Shown here: one piece after another, positions 26,875-39,531 of the stretch | Layout: the number at the start of each line of letters is the position of its first letter | Numbering within the stretch: position 1 is the first letter of the stretch | The notes under the pieces: generated by a model | What the model was told of the DNA's origin: nothing | Databases searched by the model: none | Seen by the model: only the letters and a program-made list of their open reading frames with translations | Made by a program: the position numbers and the translations under genes | Origin: Cupriavidus pampae | Lineage (GTDB): Bacteria; Pseudomonadota; Gammaproteobacteria; Burkholderiales; Burkholderiaceae | Direction: 5' to 3' | Length of the DNA stretch: 64,000 bases | Assembly: GCF_914271485.1 (NCBI RefSeq) | Contig: NZ_CAJZAG010000008.1 | Location: 372,001-436,000 of the forward strand

Positions 26875-27402
26875 ATGAGCTTCAACCTCGTCTCCCCGGG
26901 CAAAGACATCCCGAACGATTTCAACGTCATCATTGAAATCTCCGCCCAAAGCGATCCCGTGAAGTACGAGGCCGACAAGGAAACCGGCCTGCTGTTCGTG
27001 GATCGTTTCATCGGTACCGGCATGCGTTACCCGGCCAACTACGGCTTTATTCCCCAGACGCTGTCGGGCGACGGCGACCCCGTGGACGTGCTCGTGCTGT
27101 CGCCGTTCCCGATCCTGGCCGGCGCGGTGGTGCGCTGCCGTGCGCTCGGCATGCTCAAGATGACCGACGAAGGCGGCGTGGACGCCAAGCTGGTGGCCGT
27201 GCCCGTGGACAAGCTGTCCCCGGCCACCGCGTTCATGAAGGGTCTGTCCGATGTGCCGCAGAACCTGCTCGACCAGATCAAGCACTTCTTCGAGCACTAC
27301 AAGGCACTCGAAGCAGGCAAGTGGGTCAAGGTGGACGGCTGGGCTGGCGTTGAAGAAGCGCACAAGGAAATCGCCGACGGCGTGGCGAACTACAAGAAGT
27401 AA
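26875..27402 (+). CDS. ppa: inorganic pyrophosphatase
   Basis: 175 residues, family I soluble pyrophosphatase: KYEADKETGLLFVDRF, YPANYGFIPQTL, and the metal-binding signature GDGDPVDVLV, with further conserved acids in the EGGVDAKLVAVP segment. The length matches bacterial hexameric enzymes. It hydrolyses pyrophosphate in the cytoplasm. The ATG at 26875 follows GGAGA; an in-frame extension upstream is not protein-like. A bidirectional terminator follows. Confidence 0.97.
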   Translation: MSFNLVSPGKDIPNDFNVIIEISAQSDPVKYEADKETGLLFVDRFIGTGMRYPANYGFIPQTLSGDGDPVDVLVLSPFPILAGAVVRCRALGMLKMTDEGGVDAKLVAVPVDKLSPATAFMKGLSDVPQNLLDQIKHFFEHYKALEAGKWVKVDGWAGVEEAHKEIADGVANYKK

Positions 27403-27417
27403 GTCGTTCGCACCAAT

Positions 27418-27447
27418 AAAAAACCGCCAGCGATGGCGGTTTTTTTT
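27418..27447. terminator. bidirectional intrinsic terminator after ppa
   Basis: CCGCCA (27424-27429) and TGGCGG (27434-27439) form a stem with a four-base loop, flanked by six A before and eight T after. It terminates on either strand and sits between convergent ppa and the FemAB-like gene. Confidence 0.9.
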
Positions 27448-27484
27448 CGTCGGCGCTTTCGTCGGCGCTTTCGTCCGCTTTTCG

Positions 27485-28669
27485 TCACCCTTTGGCAAAC
27501 GGGTTGCGTTCCCCGAGCTCGTCCAGATACGCGTCCATCCCCTCGCGCTCGCGCTCCAGAAACCGTTCCACCGCATCGGCGAACGACGGGTGCGCGAGCC
27601 AGTGCGCCGAGCGCGTCGCCACCGGCAGAAAGCCACGCGCCATCTTGTGCTCGCCCTGCGCGCCACCTTCGAACGTACCGATGCCCTCGGCGATGCAGAA
27701 TTCCAGCGGCTGGTAATACGCGGTCTCGAAATGCAGGCAGGGATGGTGCTCCAGCGCGCCCCAATAGCGGCCGTACAACGTGCTGACGGCCGGATCAGCG
27801 TCATACACCACGAGCGACGTCGCGATCGGGTGCCCCTCGCGCTCGGCAATCACCAATAGCAGGTTCTCGGGCATATCCGCCCCAATGCGCCGGAAGAAAT
27901 CCAGGCTCAGGTACGGCGTGGAATGATGCTCGCGATAGGTCTGGCGATAGCAGCGGTTGAACAGCTTCCACGCCTCGTCATCGATCTCGGCGCCGCGCAG
28001 CCAGCGAAACGTAATGCCGGCCTCGGCCACGCGCCGCCGTTCGGCACGAATGTTCTTGCGCTTCTTCTGCGAGAGCGTGGCCAGGAACGCGTCAAAGCTC
28101 TCGTAACCAGCATTGGTCCAGTGGAACTGCACGCCATGGCGCATCATCATGCCGGCTTCCTGCAGCAGCGGCTCTTCTTCCGCCGAGGGAAACAGCACGT
28201 GCAGCGACGACATGCCGGAGTCCTCGGCCAGCGCGAGCGCCACGCGTACCAGCAGCGCGCGCGCCTCCGCGTTCTCGGCCAGCAGCCGCGCGCCGCGCAC
28301 GGGCGTGAATGGAATCGCCGACAGCCACTTGGGGTAGTACTCGACGCCGTGGCGCTGATACGCATCGGCCCACGCCCAGTCGAATACATATTCGCCATAC
28401 GAATGGGCCTTGGCGTAGAGCGGCATGGCCGCGATCAGCCGTTCGTCGCTGCCGCCTTCCGTGCCGGTCCACAACGTCAGGTAGCGCGGCGACCAACCGG
28501 TGTCGTCGGCCGCGCTGCCGCTCGTATGCAGCGCGTGCAGGAACGCATGGCGGAGAAAGGGGGTCGGTTCCGGCTGGGCCGCAAGCAGCGCATCCCATTG
28601 TGCGGGCGGGATGCGGCTCAGGTCCTCGACAATCTCGGTACGGATATCGGCAGGGCTGTGATCGGACAT
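27485..28669 (-). CDS. FemAB/GNAT-like acyltransferase (PF04339-type)
   Basis: 394 residues from the ATG at 28667-28669. Motifs include PEPTPFLRHAFLHALHTSG near the start, then YGEYVFDWAWADAYQRHG, SQKKRKNIRAERRRV, and LPVATRSAHWLAHPSFADAV near the end, the pattern of the DUF482/PF04339 family related to GNAT and Fem peptidyltransferases. Biochemical function is unknown. There is no good ribosome site, so the start is chosen from length. It is convergent with ppa and divergent from nadE. Confidence 0.85.
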   Translation of the reverse strand: MSDHSPADIRTEIVEDLSRIPPAQWDALLAAQPEPTPFLRHAFLHALHTSGSAADDTGWSPRYLTLWTGTEGGSDERLIAAMPLYAKAHSYGEYVFDWAWADAYQRHGVEYYPKWLSAIPFTPVRGARLLAENAEARALLVRVALALAEDSGMSSLHVLFPSAEEEPLLQEAGMMMRHGVQFHWTNAGYESFDAFLATLSQKKRKNIRAERRRVAEAGITFRWLRGAEIDDEAWKLFNRCYRQTYREHHSTPYLSLDFFRRIGADMPENLLLVIAEREGHPIATSLVVYDADPAVSTLYGRYWGALEHHPCLHFETAYYQPLEFCIAEGIGTFEGGAQGEHKMARGFLPVATRSAHWLAHPSFADAVERFLEREREGMDAYLDELGERNPFAKG

Positions 28670-28830
28670 CGTGTCATGAATTGCCGCGACGGCGGCACCG
28701 GACGAGTCTACCGGAATTGGCTTGCCGACGCAGGCAAGTGGCCATCCCTCAACCCGAACCGCCATGCGACGTAGAATGCGTGTATCGAGATTGACCATTG
28801 CGCCCAGACAATGCGCCCACAAAGGCAGAC

Positions 28831-31375
<2,545 letters not shown>

Positions 31376-31400
31376 TATTTGTCGACACCGCGCGGCATGT

Positions 31401-31430
31401 AAAAAAACCGGCCATAAGCCGGTTTTTTTT
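31401..31430. terminator. bidirectional intrinsic terminator after the PII gene
   Basis: CCGGC (31408-31412) pairs with GCCGG (31418-31422) around a five-base loop, preceded by seven A and followed by eight T. It lies between convergent genes. Confidence 0.9.
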
Positions 31431-31446
31431 CGTCTTCGGGGTCGGG

Positions 31447-32094
31447 CTAACTCGGCAGCTTCCAGCCGAACTGCACCGATACCAGCCGCATGGCCATCGT
31501 CACCAGCGCCCCTGTCAGCAGCGCCACCTCCTGGTCCGCGCGTATCCACGTCAGTCCGACGTAGACCCAGCAGCCCACGAACGAGCATGTCGCGTAGGGC
31601 GAGCGATCGCGCAGGATCATCGGCACCTCGTTGCACAGCACGTCGCGCACCACGCCGCCGAACACCGCGGAGATGATGCCCATCATGACGGCCACCGTCG
31701 GCGTCATCTGTGCAACCAGCGCCAGCGAGGTGCCGGTCACCGAGAACAATCCGAGGCCGATCGCATCGGCCACGAGCATGGCGCGATCGGAGCGCACCGA
31801 GCTGACCACGCGAAACACGATGGCGGCGCCGATCGACATCACGAAGATCAGCATCACGTAATACTCGTGTTCGACCCAGTAGAACGGCCGGCGATCGAGC
31901 AGCACATCGCGCACGGTGCCGCCGCCGAACGCGGTGGCAAACGCGACGATAAAGGTGCCCACGGCATCGAGCCGCTGCTTGCGCGCATCGACCACGCCGG
32001 AAATCGCGAACGCGAGCACGCCAATCACCTCCATCACGTGGAGGATCAGCGGCAGGCGCCCGAACAGCAGATCGAAGGGGAGGTGCAGGTGCAT
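31447..32094 (-). CDS. TRIC-family (UPF0126/YicG-like) membrane protein
   Basis: 215 residues with seven hydrophobic helices arranged as an internal repeat, matching the two UPF0126 modules. Conserved features include FAISGVVDARKQRLDAVGTF, FGGGTVRDVLLDRRP, and the second-repeat counterpart FGGVVRDVLCNEVPMIL. Bacterial homologues of the TRIC family form cation channels; some members are linked to glycine transport. It ends just before smr starts (stop and start three bases apart on the same strand). Confidence 0.9.
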   Translation of the reverse strand: MHLHLPFDLLFGRLPLILHVMEVIGVLAFAISGVVDARKQRLDAVGTFIVAFATAFGGGTVRDVLLDRRPFYWVEHEYYVMLIFVMSIGAAIVFRVVSSVRSDRAMLVADAIGLGLFSVTGTSLALVAQMTPTVAVMMGIISAVFGGVVRDVLCNEVPMILRDRSPYATCSFVGCWVYVGLTWIRADQEVALLTGALVTMAMRLVSVQFGWKLPS

Positions 32095-32097
32095 GCG

Positions 32098-32772
32098 TCA
32101 GCCGCGGGGCTGGCGCAACAGGACCATCACCGCGCCGGCGCCGCCCTGGGTTTCGCGCGCCTGCACGAAGGCGATGACCTCCTCCTTCTGCACCAGCCAG
32201 CTGCGCACCTTGCCCTTGAGCACCGGCAGCTTGTCCGGCGAGCCATTGCCCTTGCCATGGATCACGCGCACGCAGCGCACGCCGTTGCGGACCGAACGAC
32301 GGATGAACTCCGCCAGCGCCTCGCGCGCTTCCTCGCGGCGCAGGCCATGCAGATCGATCTTGTCCTGGGGCACCCATTCGCCACGACGGAGCTTGCGCAC
32401 GACGTCGAGCCCAATCCCGGGCCGGCGGAACGACATTTCTTCCGTATCGAGCAAATTCTCGATATCGAATTCGTCCGATAACGATGCCGCGAGCACGGCC
32501 TGATCTTCGCGCTGGGTTTGCACCGGGACCGGTGCGGGATGTTGCGGGGGATGATTGATGCGATTGCGATCGCGCAACTGACTGACGTTGCCGATGCTGG
32601 TGCGAAAGACATCGGCCTCTTCACGCGCGCGTTGCGCGGCGGCTTCGGCCGCGACGCGCTCGGCTTCGCGACGCTCGGCATCGGCCTTCAGCGTGTCACG
32701 CAGGCCGGAGAGGTTGTCTAACCCGAATCGTCTGGCCGAGTTTTGATTGGATTTTGGGCCGCCTTGCGACAT
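32098..32772 (-). CDS. Smr-domain protein
   Basis: 224 residues. The first 60 are charged and likely coiled coil (LKADAERREAERVAAEAAAQ). The C-terminal Smr domain shows DLHGLRREEAREAL (about residue 140) and VRVIHGKGNGS (about 181), the two signatures of the MutS2-type Smr nuclease fold. Stand-alone Smr proteins have DNA or RNA nicking activity. It lies immediately upstream of the TRIC-family gene. Family firm, role open. Confidence 0.9.
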   Translation of the reverse strand: MSQGGPKSNQNSARRFGLDNLSGLRDTLKADAERREAERVAAEAAAQRAREEADVFRTSIGNVSQLRDRNRINHPPQHPAPVPVQTQREDQAVLAASLSDEFDIENLLDTEEMSFRRPGIGLDVVRKLRRGEWVPQDKIDLHGLRREEAREALAEFIRRSVRNGVRCVRVIHGKGNGSPDKLPVLKGKVRSWLVQKEEVIAFVQARETQGGAGAVMVLLRQPRG

Positions 32773-32824
32773 GGAACTTCTCCAAAAGCACGACGCCCGA
32801 TTATAGCCGCCACTCGCTTCACTC

Positions 32825-32859
32825 CCCTCACCCTCTGGGAGAGGGGTTGGGGGTGAGGG
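32825..32859 (-). terminator. GC-rich hairpin after trxB
   Basis: CCCTCACCC (32825-32833) pairs with GGGTGAGGG (32851-32859), with an inner CTC/GAG stem. It lies 18 bases past the trxB stop codon and 50 bases before smr begins. The sequence resembles the dispersed CCCTC...GAGGG hairpins common in proteobacterial intergenic regions. Confidence 0.55.
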
Positions 32860-32876
32860 CAGTGACGCAACAACAA

Positions 32877-33917
<1,041 letters not shown>

Positions 33918-34004
33918 TCACTGTTGCAAATTCCAATGAGGGCGATAGGCGCCGCCGAGAGTAAAATGGCCGCCATCGTCCACATTAGGCACTCCGTCTC
34001 CTGC

Positions 34005-36362
34005 ATGGCCCGAGCTACCACGACAACCCGTACCGACCCGTCCGCGCTGCCTTCCCGCATCGGCAAGCTGCTCGGCGAGGTGCGCTGGTTCCTGCTGCTG
34101 GCCGTCACGCTGGGCTTTCTCTGCGTCCTGGCCAGCTACAGCAAGGCGGACCCCGGCTGGTCCCACGCCAATCAGGTGGCCGATATCCACAATCTGGGCG
34201 GCCGCGTCGGCGCCTGGCTGGCCGATGTGCTGTTCTTCATCTTCGGTTTTTCCGCATATTGGTGGAGCGTGCTGCTCCTGCGCCGCTGCTGGCGCGGCTG
34301 GCGCGCGGTGACCGCCGAGTTTCCCAGCAGTGTCCACCGCGACACGCATGAACGCGACGAGGCCGGCGAAGGCAGCATCACGGTCAGCTGGATCGGCTTC
34401 GCGCTGACGCTCGTGTCGAGCATGGGCCTCGAGGCGATTCGCATGTATCCGCTGCGCGCCGCGTTGCCGCGCGCGCCGGGTGGCGTGCTGGGCGACCTGC
34501 TCGGCGGCTGGCTGCAACTCGCGCTCGGATTCTCCGGCGCGACGCTGCTGCTGCTGACGTTGTTCGCTATCGGGCTGTCGCTGTTCTTCCATTTCTCGTG
34601 GCTCTCAGTGGCCGAACACGTCGGCGGTTTCGTCGAGTCGCTGTTCCTCGGTTTCAAGGCCCGCCGCGAAAGCAAGCAGGACCGCATCATCGGCGAGGCC
34701 GCCAAGGTCGAACGCACCGAAACCGTCGAAGTCCAGCGCGTACGGCACGAGGAAGCCGCGCCGGTGCAGATCGTGCGTCCGCAGGCCGTGCCCAAGCACG
34801 AGCGAGTGGAGCGCGAAAAGCAACAGCCGCTGTTCGCCGATATCCAGGACTCCGACCTGCCGCCGCTGTCGCTGCTCGATCCGATTCCTTCGCATCAGGA
34901 AACCGTGAGCGCCGAAACGCTCGAGTTCACGTCGCGCCTGATCGAGAAGAAGCTCAAGGACTTTGGCGTCGAGGTCAAGGTCGTGGCCGCCTACCCGGGC
35001 CCCGTCATCACACGTTACGAAATCGAGCCGGCCACTGGCGTCAAGGGCAGCCAGGTGGTGAACCTGGCACGCGACCTTGCGCGTTCGCTGTCGCTGGTCT
35101 CGATCCGGGTCGTGGAAACGATTCCGGGCAAGAACTACATGGGGCTCGAACTGCCGAACCCCAAGCGCCAGACCGTTCGCCTGTCTGAAATTCTCGGTTC
35201 GCAAATCTACAACGAAAGTGCCTCGAGCCTGACCATGGCGCTGGGCAAGGACATCGCGGGCAAGCCGATGGTGGCCGACCTCGCGCGCATGCCGCACTGC
35301 ATGGTCGCGGGTACCACGGGCTCGGGCAAGTCGGTCGGCATCAACGCGATGATCCTGTCGCTGCTCTACAAGGCCAAGGCCGAGAGCGTGCGCCTGATCC
35401 TGATCGACCCGAAGATGCTCGAAATGAGCGTCTACGAAGGCATTCCGCATCTGTTGTGCCCGGTGGTGACCGATATGCGCCAGGCCGGCAATGCGCTGAA
35501 CTGGGCGGTCGGCGAGATGGAGCGCCGCTACAAGCTCATGAGCAAGCTTGGTGTGCGCAACCTCGCGGGCTACAACAAGAAGATCGAGGAAGCGGCCGCG
35601 AAGGAAGAGAAGATCCCGAATCCGTTCAGCCTGACGCCGGACGCGCCGGAACCGCTCGAGAAGCTGCCGACGATCGTGATTGTGATCGACGAGCTGGCGG
35701 ACCTGATGATGGTCGTCGGCAAGAAGGTCGAAGAGCTGATTGCGCGTATCGCGCAGAAGGCACGCGCCGCGGGCCTGCACCTCGTGCTCGCCACACAGCG
35801 GCCGTCGGTGGATGTGATTACCGGCCTGATCAAGGCCAACGTGCCGACACGTATCGCGTTCCAGGTCAGCAGCAAGATCGACTCGCGCACGATTCTCGAC
35901 CAGCAGGGCGCGGAAGCGCTGCTCGGCATGGGTGACATGCTGTACCTCGCTCCGGGGACCGGTTTTCCGGTGCGTGTGCACGGCGCCTTCGTCTCCGACG
36001 AGGAAGTGCACCGCGTGGTCAGCCAGCTCAAGGAAGCAGGCGAGCCGAACTATATCGAGGGCATTCTCGAGGGCGGCATCGTCGATGGTGACGGTGGCGG
36101 CGACAGCCTTGGCGGTGGTGCCGGCATCGGTGGTGGCGGTGGCGAGGCCGATCCGCTCTACGATCAGGCCGTCGAGGTGGTGCTCAAGAACCGTCGCGCC
36201 TCGATCTCGCTGGTGCAGCGTCACCTGCGTATCGGCTACAACCGCGCGGCGCGGCTGCTCGAGGATATGGAGAAGGCCGGCATGGTCTCGGCGATGTCCG
36301 GCAATGGTAATCGCGACATCCTCGTGCAAGGCGGCGGGGCCGCCGCGCGCGACGACGAGTAA
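34005..36362 (+). CDS. ftsK: DNA translocase FtsK
   Basis: 785 residues: about four N-terminal membrane helices (residues 25-200), a short charged linker, then the motor with Walker [11 protein letters not shown] near residue 436, Walker [17 protein letters not shown], and a C-terminal winged-helix gamma domain ([27 protein letters not shown]) that reads KOPS sites. A Gly-rich stretch separates motor and gamma. It pumps chromosomal DNA at the division septum and activates XerCD. The start at 34005 gives the usual N-terminus; a TAAAAT -10-like element lies at 33962. The linker is much shorter than in Escherichia coli. Confidence 0.95.
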   Translation: MARATTTTRTDPSALPSRIGKLLGEVRWFLLLAVTLGFLCVLASYSKADPGWSHANQVADIHNLGGRVGAWLADVLFFIFGFSAYWWSVLLLRRCWRGWRAVTAEFPSSVHRDTHERDEAGEGSITVSWIGFALTLVSSMGLEAIRMYPLRAALPRAPGGVLGDLLGGWLQLALGFSGATLLLLTLFAIGLSLFFHFSWLSVAEHVGGFVESLFLGFKARRESKQDRIIGEAAKVERTETVEVQRVRHEEAAPVQIVRPQAVPKHERVEREKQQPLFADIQDSDLPPLSLLDPIPSHQETVSAETLEFTSRLIEKKLKDFGVEVKVVAAYPGPVITRYEIEPATGVKGSQVVNLARDLARSLSLVSIRVVETIPGKNYMGLELPNPKRQTVRLSEILGSQIYNESASSLTMALGKDIAGKPMVADLARMPHCMVAGTTGSGKSVGINAMILSLLYKAKAESVRLILIDPKMLEMSVYEGIPHLLCPVVTDMRQAGNALNWAVGEMERRYKLMSKLGVRNLAGYNKKIEEAAAKEEKIPNPFSLTPDAPEPLEKLPTIVIVIDELADLMMVVGKKVEELIARIAQKARAAGLHLVLATQRPSVDVITGLIKANVPTRIAFQVSSKIDSRTILDQQGAEALLGMGDMLYLAPGTGFPVRVHGAFVSDEEVHRVVSQLKEAGEPNYIEGILEGGIVDGDGGGDSLGGGAGIGGGGGEADPLYDQAVEVVLKNRRASISLVQRHLRIGYNRAARLLEDMEKAGMVSAMSGNGNRDILVQGGGAAARDDE

Positions 36363-36465
36363 GCTCCCGGCTAACGTACTGTTACGTCCGTCACAGGCGC
36401 GCCGGGAATCCCCCGGCCGCGCCATGCTCTAACTGAGCAAAACCACAGGGAAAGGAACAAAACTC

Positions 36466-37113
36466 ATGCGATTTCGCGTTTTTGCGTCCACCGTTGCGGC
36501 CTTTGCCACCATTGCGTTCGCACCGGCGATAAGCACCAATGCCCACGCCGCCGCCGTCGATCAGCTGCAGAGCTTCGTGTCGACGGTAAAGAGCGCGCGT
36601 GGCGAGTTCACGCAGAAGCAGGTCAAGGGGCAGGGCGACATCCTCAAGGTGGCTGGAACGTCGAGCGGCACGTTCGCGTTCGCCCGGCCCGGCAAGTTCG
36701 TATGGCGCTACACCAAGCCGTACGACCAGTTGCTGCAGGCCGATGGCCAGACGCTCTACATCTTCGACAAGGACCTGAATCAGGTGACCGAGCGCAAGCT
36801 CGATGGCGCGCTGGGTTCGAGCCCGGCCGCGATCCTGTTCGGCAGCAACGATTTCGAGAAGAATTTCACGATCGCCAATGGCCCGACGCGGGACGGTGTG
36901 GAGTGGCTCGAACTGACGCCGAAGTCCAAGGACACGCAATTCGAACGGATCGGCATCGGCTTCAAGGGCGGTAACCTCGAAGCCATGGAGTTGCGCGACG
37001 CGTTCGGCAACACGACGCTGCTCACGTTCACGAACATGCAGAAGAATCCTTCGCTGCCGGCCGATACGTTCCGGTTCGTGGTGCCCAAGGGCGCCGATGT
37101 CATGAAGCAATAA
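36466..37113 (+). CDS. lolA: outer-membrane lipoprotein carrier protein LolA
   Basis: 215 residues with a signal peptide ending around NAHA-AAVDQ. The mature part carries the LolA pattern [40 protein letters not shown] and [16 protein letters not shown]. It ferries lipoproteins across the periplasm to the outer membrane. It follows ftsK by about 100 bases, an order conserved in many proteobacteria, where rarA and serS normally come next. Confidence 0.95.
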   Translation: MRFRVFASTVAAFATIAFAPAISTNAHAAAVDQLQSFVSTVKSARGEFTQKQVKGQGDILKVAGTSSGTFAFARPGKFVWRYTKPYDQLLQADGQTLYIFDKDLNQVTERKLDGALGSSPAAILFGSNDFEKNFTIANGPTRDGVEWLELTPKSKDTQFERIGIGFKGGNLEAMELRDAFGNTTLLTFTNMQKNPSLPADTFRFVVPKGADVMKQ

Positions 37114-37122
37114 GGTCGATCG

Positions 37123-37521
37123 ATGTCCAACGCTCCCATCCCGCACCTGACCCTTGCTCCCCTCCTCGGCGTCGTCGCGCTGTTGTCCGCCTGCGCCGTG
37201 CCCGGCAGCGCGCGCCATTTCGATGTCGACGCCTTCCTGCGGGGCTCGGATACGGCCTTGCCCGAGGTCATCGGCAATGCCGACTTCCTGAAGTCCACGC
37301 GTGTCTCCGTCACCGAATGCGCGACGTTGTTGCAATCGCCGGCAAGCGGGGCGCTCGAGGACCTGCCGGCCACGGGTCTGCGCCCCGCGTGGCTACTGCA
37401 TCCGGCGGGCACGCCGGACAAGGTCTGGCTGATCGTCAGCGAAGCTAGTGGTGAACGCAGCTGCCACGGCCCGCTGCCCGCCGATGCGATGAAGACGCTG
37501 GCCGAGCGCGCCAAGGGTTGA
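37123..37521 (+). CDS. putative lipoprotein
   Basis: 132 residues with a lipoprotein signal ending LLSAC (Cys 24). The mature domain has two further Cys (VTECATLL and SCHGPLP) that could form a disulfide. No family recognised. It starts nine bases after lolA, so it is probably co-transcribed with lolA. Confidence 0.8.
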   Translation: MSNAPIPHLTLAPLLGVVALLSACAVPGSARHFDVDAFLRGSDTALPEVIGNADFLKSTRVSVTECATLLQSPASGALEDLPATGLRPAWLLHPAGTPDKVWLIVSEASGERSCHGPLPADAMKTLAERAKG

Positions 37522-37536
37522 TGACAAATTTGTAAT

Positions 37537-37565
37537 TTGACCCCCTCGATGCGAATGATTATCGT
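37537..37565 (+). promoter_or_regulatory. promoter with Fur-like box ahead of the iron-binding protein gene
   Basis: TTGACC (37537-37542) and TATCGT (37560-37565) form a -35/-10 pair 17 bp apart. Overlapping the -10, TGCGAAT-G-ATTATCG (37550-37564) fits the 7-1-7 Fur site TGATAAT-N-ATTATCA with 11 of 14 matches. Fur binding there would block the promoter when iron is plentiful. Confidence 0.6.
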
Positions 37566-37596
37566 CACTGGCTAACATCCGTTCACGGAGAAGACG

Positions 37597-38634
37597 ATGA
37601 CGAAGCAAGGGGGAAGGCTGCTGGTACTGGCCGCGCTGCTAGGTTCCGCCGCAGTCGCCGTACCAGCCGGCGCGCAGGAGAAGGTGCTCAACCTGTACAC
37701 CGCGCGGCACTATCAGACCGACGAGTCGCTGTACAACAACTTCACGCGACAGACCGGCATCAAGATCAATCGCATCGAGGGCCAGGAAGATCCGCTGCTC
37801 GAGCGCATCCGGAACGAAGGCGCCAACAGTCCGGCCGACGTGTTTATCACCGTCGATATCGGACGGCTCTGGCGCGCGCAGCAGGCCGGCGTGTTCGCCC
37901 CCGTGAAATCGAAGGTGCTCGACTCGCGTATTCCCGCTAACTATCGCGACCCCGCCGGCGACTGGTTTGGGTTTTCGGCACGCGCGCGCGTGATCGCGTA
38001 CAACAAGGCCGCGGTGAAACCCGGCGACATTACGCGCTACGAAGATCTGGCCGATCCGAAGTGGAAGGGCAAGCTCTGCACGCGTTCGAGCGGTCACGTC
38101 TACAACCTGTCGCTCGTATCGAGCCTGATCGCGCACGATGGCGAGGCGAAAACCGAGGGTTGGGCTCGCGGCGTCGCGGCAAACCTGGCACGCGCCCCGA
38201 AGGGTGGCGACACCGATCAGCTCAAGGCGGTCGCGGCCGGCGAATGCGATGTGGCCATCGCCAACACCTATTACATCGCGCGCCTGTTGAAATCGACCAA
38301 GCCTGAAGACAAGGCCGTGGCCGAGAAGCTCGGCGTGGTGTGGCCGAACCAGTCGAGTCAGGGCGTGCACATGAACGTGTCCGGTGGCGGCATGCTCAAG
38401 CACGCGCCGAACAAGGAGGCCGCGGTGAAATTCCTCGAGTACCTTGCCAGCGACGAGGCGCAGACCTACTTTGCCGATGGCAACAACGAATGGCCCGTGG
38501 TGCCGAGCGTGAAGATCGCGAACCCGGCGCTCGAGGCGCTTGGCACGTTCAAGGCCGACAAGATCAACGTCGCGGAACTGGGCAAGTACCAGCCCGAGGC
38601 GCAGAAGATCGTCGACAAGGCGGGCTTCCGCTAA
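37597..38634 (+). CDS. iron(III) ABC transporter substrate-binding protein
   Basis: 345 residues with a signal peptide ending PAGAQ-EKVLN. The mature protein starts VLNLYTARHYQTDESLYNNF, as in FutA/FbpA-type ferric-ion binders, and retains the tandem Tyr ligands in ANTYYIARLL. Further family signatures: ADVFITVDIGRLWRAQQAGV and TNEWPV-like ending NNEWPVVPSVK. A periplasmic receptor for ferric iron. The Fur-like site above it supports this. The permease and ATPase are nearby but not in a single operon. Confidence 0.92.
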   Translation: MTKQGGRLLVLAALLGSAAVAVPAGAQEKVLNLYTARHYQTDESLYNNFTRQTGIKINRIEGQEDPLLERIRNEGANSPADVFITVDIGRLWRAQQAGVFAPVKSKVLDSRIPANYRDPAGDWFGFSARARVIAYNKAAVKPGDITRYEDLADPKWKGKLCTRSSGHVYNLSLVSSLIAHDGEAKTEGWARGVAANLARAPKGGDTDQLKAVAAGECDVAIANTYYIARLLKSTKPEDKAVAEKLGVVWPNQSSQGVHMNVSGGGMLKHAPNKEAAVKFLEYLASDEAQTYFADGNNEWPVVPSVKIANPALEALGTFKADKINVAELGKYQPEAQKIVDKAGFR

Positions 38635-38673
38635 AGCCCGCCAAGCCCGCCGAGGCTGCCGCCCGCCCTGTTT

Positions 38674-39357
38674 TTACAGCAGGAAGCGACGATTGTCGTT
38701 GGGCGGATAGGTCTTTTCGACCTTGCGGAATTTCAGGCGCGTGCTGCTGCTCAGCTTGCGCTTGGCCATGCGTTTCTGCAGTTGACGATGCACGGCGCCG
38801 ATATGACCGACCGAGTCCTGCGCGTAGGGCTTGCCGTCGGTGGCGCCGGCGAGTCCGCCGCCCGCGGCCAGCGCGGCATTGGTTTCCGCAGCCGATTTCG
38901 CAATCAGCACGTCCAGCACCTGACGCGCACGCACGGCGGCATGCAACATGCCATCGCCGGGGTTGGCGCGGGCGCGTACGGCATCCTGCGGCAATTGCAC
39001 ACCACCGGCCACGCGGCGCAGCGCCGCGCGCAACTCGCCGCCATCGAGCGCGGCTTCCTGGGCGATCCATACGGCGTCATGACGCAGCCAGCCCTCGGGA
39101 TCCTGCAGGCGTCGTAGCAATGCGGGCATCAGCAGGCGGCCTCCAAATCGGCGTCCGCGGCGGATCGCATGCAGTCCGATGCGCCGCATCTGTGGGTTGT
39201 CGCTGTCGATCAGATCCGTGATCACCCGGTCCGCGTCGTCCTGGGATTCCATCAGTTCGGCAAACTGGCCGGCCAGCGAAATCTCTTCCACGTTGCTCAG
39301 CTTGTTTTTTGCCGCCAGCCTGGAAGTCTTGAACAACAACATGCGGTAACGCAGCAT
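38674..39357 (-). CDS. conserved hypothetical protein with HEAT-like segment
   Basis: 227 residues, no signal peptide or membrane helix. Residues 45-125 (DRVITDLIDSDNPQMRRIGL, LMPALLRRLQDPEGWLRHDA) look like two or three HEAT-type helical repeats; the C-terminus is basic (MAKRKLSSSTRLKFRKVEK). GAGGG lies six bases before the ATG. It is transcribed opposite to the iron-binding protein gene, between it and the permease. Function unknown; HEAT assignment is by pattern only. Confidence 0.65.
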   Translation of the reverse strand: MLRYRMLLFKTSRLAAKNKLSNVEEISLAGQFAELMESQDDADRVITDLIDSDNPQMRRIGLHAIRRGRRFGGRLLMPALLRRLQDPEGWLRHDAVWIAQEAALDGGELRAALRRVAGGVQLPQDAVRARANPGDGMLHAAVRARQVLDVLIAKSAAETNAALAAGGGLAGATDGKPYAQDSVGHIGAVHRQLQKRMAKRKLSSSTRLKFRKVEKTYPPNDNRRFLL

Positions 39358-39458
39358 AAATACCCTCGAACGGAATAGCCGAAAAATACCTGCTCGTGGC
39401 CGCGCATGAAGTCATGGGCCATTGGCGGTTGTCGGCAATTTCGAGAAAAACTTTAACC

Positions 39459-39470
39459 GGGTATTTACCC
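39459..39470. promoter_or_regulatory. inverted repeat GGGTA-TT-TACCC
   Basis: GGGTATTTACCC is an inverted repeat with five-base arms and a two-base spacer, about 100 bp upstream of the HEAT-like gene and 62 bp after the permease gene ends. It may be an operator for the HEAT-like gene. No regulator is known for it. Confidence 0.3.
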
Positions 39471-39531
39471 TAATTTTGCTGTGCTGCGCGCTTCTCCCTG
39501 AAGGCGCGCGGGTGAGGGCGGGAGCGCCCGC

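Noticed and set aside
26648-26878. Small frame ahead of ppa with a short hydrophobic stretch resembling a signal peptide
   Set aside because: It overlaps the ppa -10 element and start codon, and the part after the hydrophobic stretch is not protein-like.
31401-31430. AT-rich A/T tract block considered as a promoter
   Set aside because: Symmetric stem with A before and T after fits a bidirectional terminator between convergent genes.
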